The position numbers and the translations under genes were made by a program. From assembly GCA_965198725.1 (NCBI GenBank), contig CBDAPX010000001.1:682001-746000 (forward strand): a stretch of 64,000 nucleotides of DNA, given 5' to 3'. This document shows, one piece after another, positions 62,161 through 64,000 of this stretch. Numbering within the stretch: the first letter of the stretch is position 1; each line of letters begins with the position of its first letter. Below the pieces are notes generated by a model. That model saw nothing but the letters and a program-made list of their open reading frames with translations, searched no databases and was not told where the DNA came from. This DNA comes from CBDAPX01 sp965198725. Its GTDB lineage: Bacteria > Pseudomonadota > Alphaproteobacteria > Rhodobacterales > Rhodobacteraceae.

Positions 62161-62393
62161 TGCTGAACCTGCACATTGCGGGCGGGATGGCCCGCGCCGA
62201 TTTTACCAAAACAGACATGCCCAACCGGCGCATGTCGGTAACGATCACATATTGTTTTGGGCAACTGCTCGCCCATGTTTCGGTGAATCGTAGCACGCAC
62301 CGGCGCGTGCTGTTAAGAGGAAAGCTGCCAAAGGCTTGTAATGCCGACGGTTTATGCGAAAACGCGGGAAAATCCCGCTGCAAGAGAGTTAAG
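62161..62393. promoter_or_regulatory. Hint-like gene / dapE divergent region
   Basis: 233 bp between divergent starts. It must hold both promoters. No palindrome or leader structure was recognised. Confidence 0.3.
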
Positions 62394-63545
62394 ATGTCCC
62401 ATGTAGATCCCGTTGATCTGACGGCCGCTTTGATCCGCTGCCCGTCTGTTACGCCCCAGGAGGGGGGCGCGTTGGTGCTGTTGGAAACCATTCTGTCAGA
62501 TGCAGGGTTTGAGTGTGTTCGTGTGGATCGTGGTGGTGTCAGCAACCTTTTTGCCCGGTGGGGGGATAAGGCTCATCCACGGACATTCGGGTTCAATGGG
62601 CACACGGATGTGGTTCCGATTGGCAATCCGGATGACTGGACCAAACCGCCTTTTGGCGCGGAAACGCAGGATGGCGTGATGTATGGCCGTGGTGCGACCG
62701 ACATGAAATCGGGTGTAGCGGCCTTCGTCGCTGCGGCCGTTAAATTGGTAGAGACCGCGCCGCCCGATGGGGCCATCGTGATCGCGATCACGGGTGATGA
62801 AGAGGGCGACGCGCTGGACGGAACCACGGCTTTGCTGGATCACATGTCCTATGAGCAAGAGCGCATGTCGGTCTGTCTGGTGGGCGAGCCGACCTGTCCC
62901 GATCAGCTGGGCGATATGATGAAAATCGGTCGGCGTGGGTCCATGACGGCTTTTTTCACCGTGACAGGGGTGCAAGGCCACGCCGCCTATCCGCATCGCG
63001 CCAAGAACCCGATGCCAGCCATCGCGCGGTTGATGGATCGCTTAGCCTCGCATGAACTGGACAAGGGCACGGATCATTTTGATCCTTCAACGTTGGCCAT
63101 TGTCACGATCGACACCGGAAATCCCGCCACCAATGTCATCCCGGCCAGCTGCTCTGGCACGGTCAATATTCGGTTCAACGACACCCATAGTGGCGCATCG
63201 CTGTCCGATTGGCTGCGGGCAGAGGTAGAAGCGGCTGCTGCGGAATATGGCGTGACGATCGAAACGCGGATCAAGATTTCCGGAGAGAGCTTTGTCACGC
63301 CCCCCGGTGATTTGTCCGAACTGATCGCAGGCGCCGTGGAAGCGGAGACCGGATTGCGCCCGGCCCTCTCGACAACGGGGGGCACATCGGATGCACGGTT
63401 TATCAAGGATCACTGCCCGGTGGTGGAGTTTGGCCTGGTCGGCAAAACCATGCATCAGGTTGATGAAAACGTTCGGATTTCTGACATTCAGAGTCTGACG
63501 AAAGTCTACGAACGGATTCTTACCAACTATTTTGCGTCCAAATGA
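62394..63545 (+). CDS. dapE: Succinyl-diaminopimelate desuccinylase
   Basis: 383 aa from ATG at 62394 (MSHVDPVDLTAALIRCPSVTPQEGG); the upstream extension to 62160 is not coding. Zinc peptidase M20 fold. Metal ligands: His in FGFNGHTDVVPIG, Asp in GRGATDMKSGVAAF, Glu in ITGDEEGDAL, and late His in GLVGKTMHQVDENV. It releases succinate to give LL-diaminopimelate for lysine and peptidoglycan. Its stop overlaps the next start by 4 nt. Confidence 0.97.
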   Translation: MSHVDPVDLTAALIRCPSVTPQEGGALVLLETILSDAGFECVRVDRGGVSNLFARWGDKAHPRTFGFNGHTDVVPIGNPDDWTKPPFGAETQDGVMYGRGATDMKSGVAAFVAAAVKLVETAPPDGAIVIAITGDEEGDALDGTTALLDHMSYEQERMSVCLVGEPTCPDQLGDMMKIGRRGSMTAFFTVTGVQGHAAYPHRAKNPMPAIARLMDRLASHELDKGTDHFDPSTLAIVTIDTGNPATNVIPASCSGTVNIRFNDTHSGASLSDWLRAEVEAAAAEYGVTIETRIKISGESFVTPPGDLSELIAGAVEAETGLRPALSTTGGTSDARFIKDHCPVVEFGLVGKTMHQVDENVRISDIQSLTKVYERILTNYFASK

Positions 63546-64000
63546 TACGACCGCGCCGCACGTTGGTTGTGATGGTCAAAGAACCGCGCCCGGGCCGCGT
63601 GAAAACGCGACTTGGGGCGGATATTGGCCTGATCCCGGCGGCATGGTGGTTTCGGCATCAAACGCGGGCCCTGTTACGACGTCTGGACGATCCGCGATGG
63701 CAGCTGGTCCTTGCGGTTTCGCCCGAAATTCAGGGTCTAAACAGCCGAATTTGGCCCAAACATCTTGAAAAGCGCCGGCAAGGCGGTGGCGATCTGGGCG
63801 CGCGGATGAAGCGGCAGATGCAAGGCGCGGCACCAGGCCCCGTTTGCATCATCGGCGCCGATATCCCCGGGATCGCGCGGCATCACGTTTACCGGGCCTT
63901 TCGTCAGTTGGGTCAGACGGACGCGGTGTTGGGGCCGGCGGCTGACGGTGGCTATTGGCTGGTCGGGGTACGGCGCCCAGAGTCCTTACCGCCCAGCCTG
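63542..64000 (+). CDS. DUF2064 / TIGR04282-type glycosyltransferase-like protein (cut by window end)
   Basis: 153 codons present from ATG at 63542, ATGA overlap with dapE. Start LVVMVKEPRPGRVKTRLG is the nucleotide-binding loop of the family, followed by VCIIGADIPGIARHHV and DAVLGPAADGGYWLVGV. The family includes arsenosugar-biosynthesis and cobalamin-type GT-A proteins; substrate unknown. The 3' end lies outside the window. Confidence 0.85.
   Translation, partial: MIRPRRTLVVMVKEPRPGRVKTRLGADIGLIPAAWWFRHQTRALLRRLDDPRWQLVLAVSPEIQGLNSRIWPKHLEKRRQGGGDLGARMKRQMQGAAPGPVCIIGADIPGIARHHVYRAFRQLGQTDAVLGPAADGGYWLVGVRRPESLPPSL

Noticed and set aside
1..64000. CRISPR arrays, tRNA or rRNA genes, prophage
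   Set aside because: No regularly spaced repeats, tRNA cloverleaf, rRNA sequence or phage structural genes were recognised by eye.

Overview
The window looks like chromosomal DNA of an alphaproteobacterium of the family Rhodobacteraceae (Roseobacter-type). The basis is gene content and order: regB-senC-regA, tsaD-gpsA-YciI-EVE, recF-dnaN-dnaA, divergent serB and serCA, ubiE-ubiB beside mutM and rpsT, and many ATGA stop/start overlaps. I cannot name a genus. No rRNA, tRNA, CRISPR array or prophage was recognised.

Layout. 0-9.3 kb: amgK-tsaE and a PAS protein that appears to lack a kinase domain, the redox two-component genes regB/senC/regA, a GT61 glycosyltransferase, an HD hydrolase and ahcY. 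9.3-12.7 kb: a decayed stretch with an IS3-family (IS407-type) orfA remnant, then an intact IS3-family element (IS51/IS629-type, 1318 bp, 3-bp CTT target duplication) inside a 226-codon membrane-protein gene. 12.7-22.5 kb: a thioredoxin-fold isomerase, katG divergent from oxyR, ugd divergent from a UDP-glucuronate epimerase gene, and the tsaD-gpsA-YciI-EVE operon. 22.5-33 kb: an IS5-family remnant touching the gyrB stop, gyrB, a flavodoxin-type oxidoreductase and TetR gene pair with three palindromic operators, a LysE exporter, a VOC protein, recF, dnaN, dnaA and rpsT. 33-41 kb: enoyl-CoA hydratase, mutM, ubiE, ubiB, a reductive-dehalogenase-like Fe-S protein, a membrane glycerophosphodiesterase gene split by an in-frame TAG, and a phospholipase A2-like secreted protein. 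Two dispersed-repeat copies and a RIME-like mosaic repeat lie around these genes. 41-47.3 kb: thiolase, an XRE-cupin regulator, kbl-tdh, a phosphatase and a sulfotransferase-like protein. 47.3-57.9 kb: the complete phosphoserine pathway (serA, serC, serB), asparaginase, an IalB-like protein, an LprI-like protein, rlmN, a LOG-family protein, a threonine-dehydratase-like enzyme and dapD. 57.9-64 kb: a surface Hint-domain protein, a glutamate-receptor-like channel, a second Hint-like protein without the catalytic residues, dapE, and a DUF2064 gene cut by the window end.

Functional links: oxygen/redox control (regBA/senC, oxyR-katG), amino-acid metabolism (ser, dap, kbl-tdh, ahcY, asparaginase), replication (dnaA, dnaN, recF, gyrB) and envelope or phospholipid turnover (ugd, GT61, glycerophosphodiesterase, PLA2-like). 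The most unusual items are the channel-like receptor with a changed filter, the catalytically dead-looking Hint protein, the Tdh without structural-zinc cysteines, the IS-interrupted and TAG-split membrane genes, and the triple TetR operator. No clearly new multi-gene system was found.
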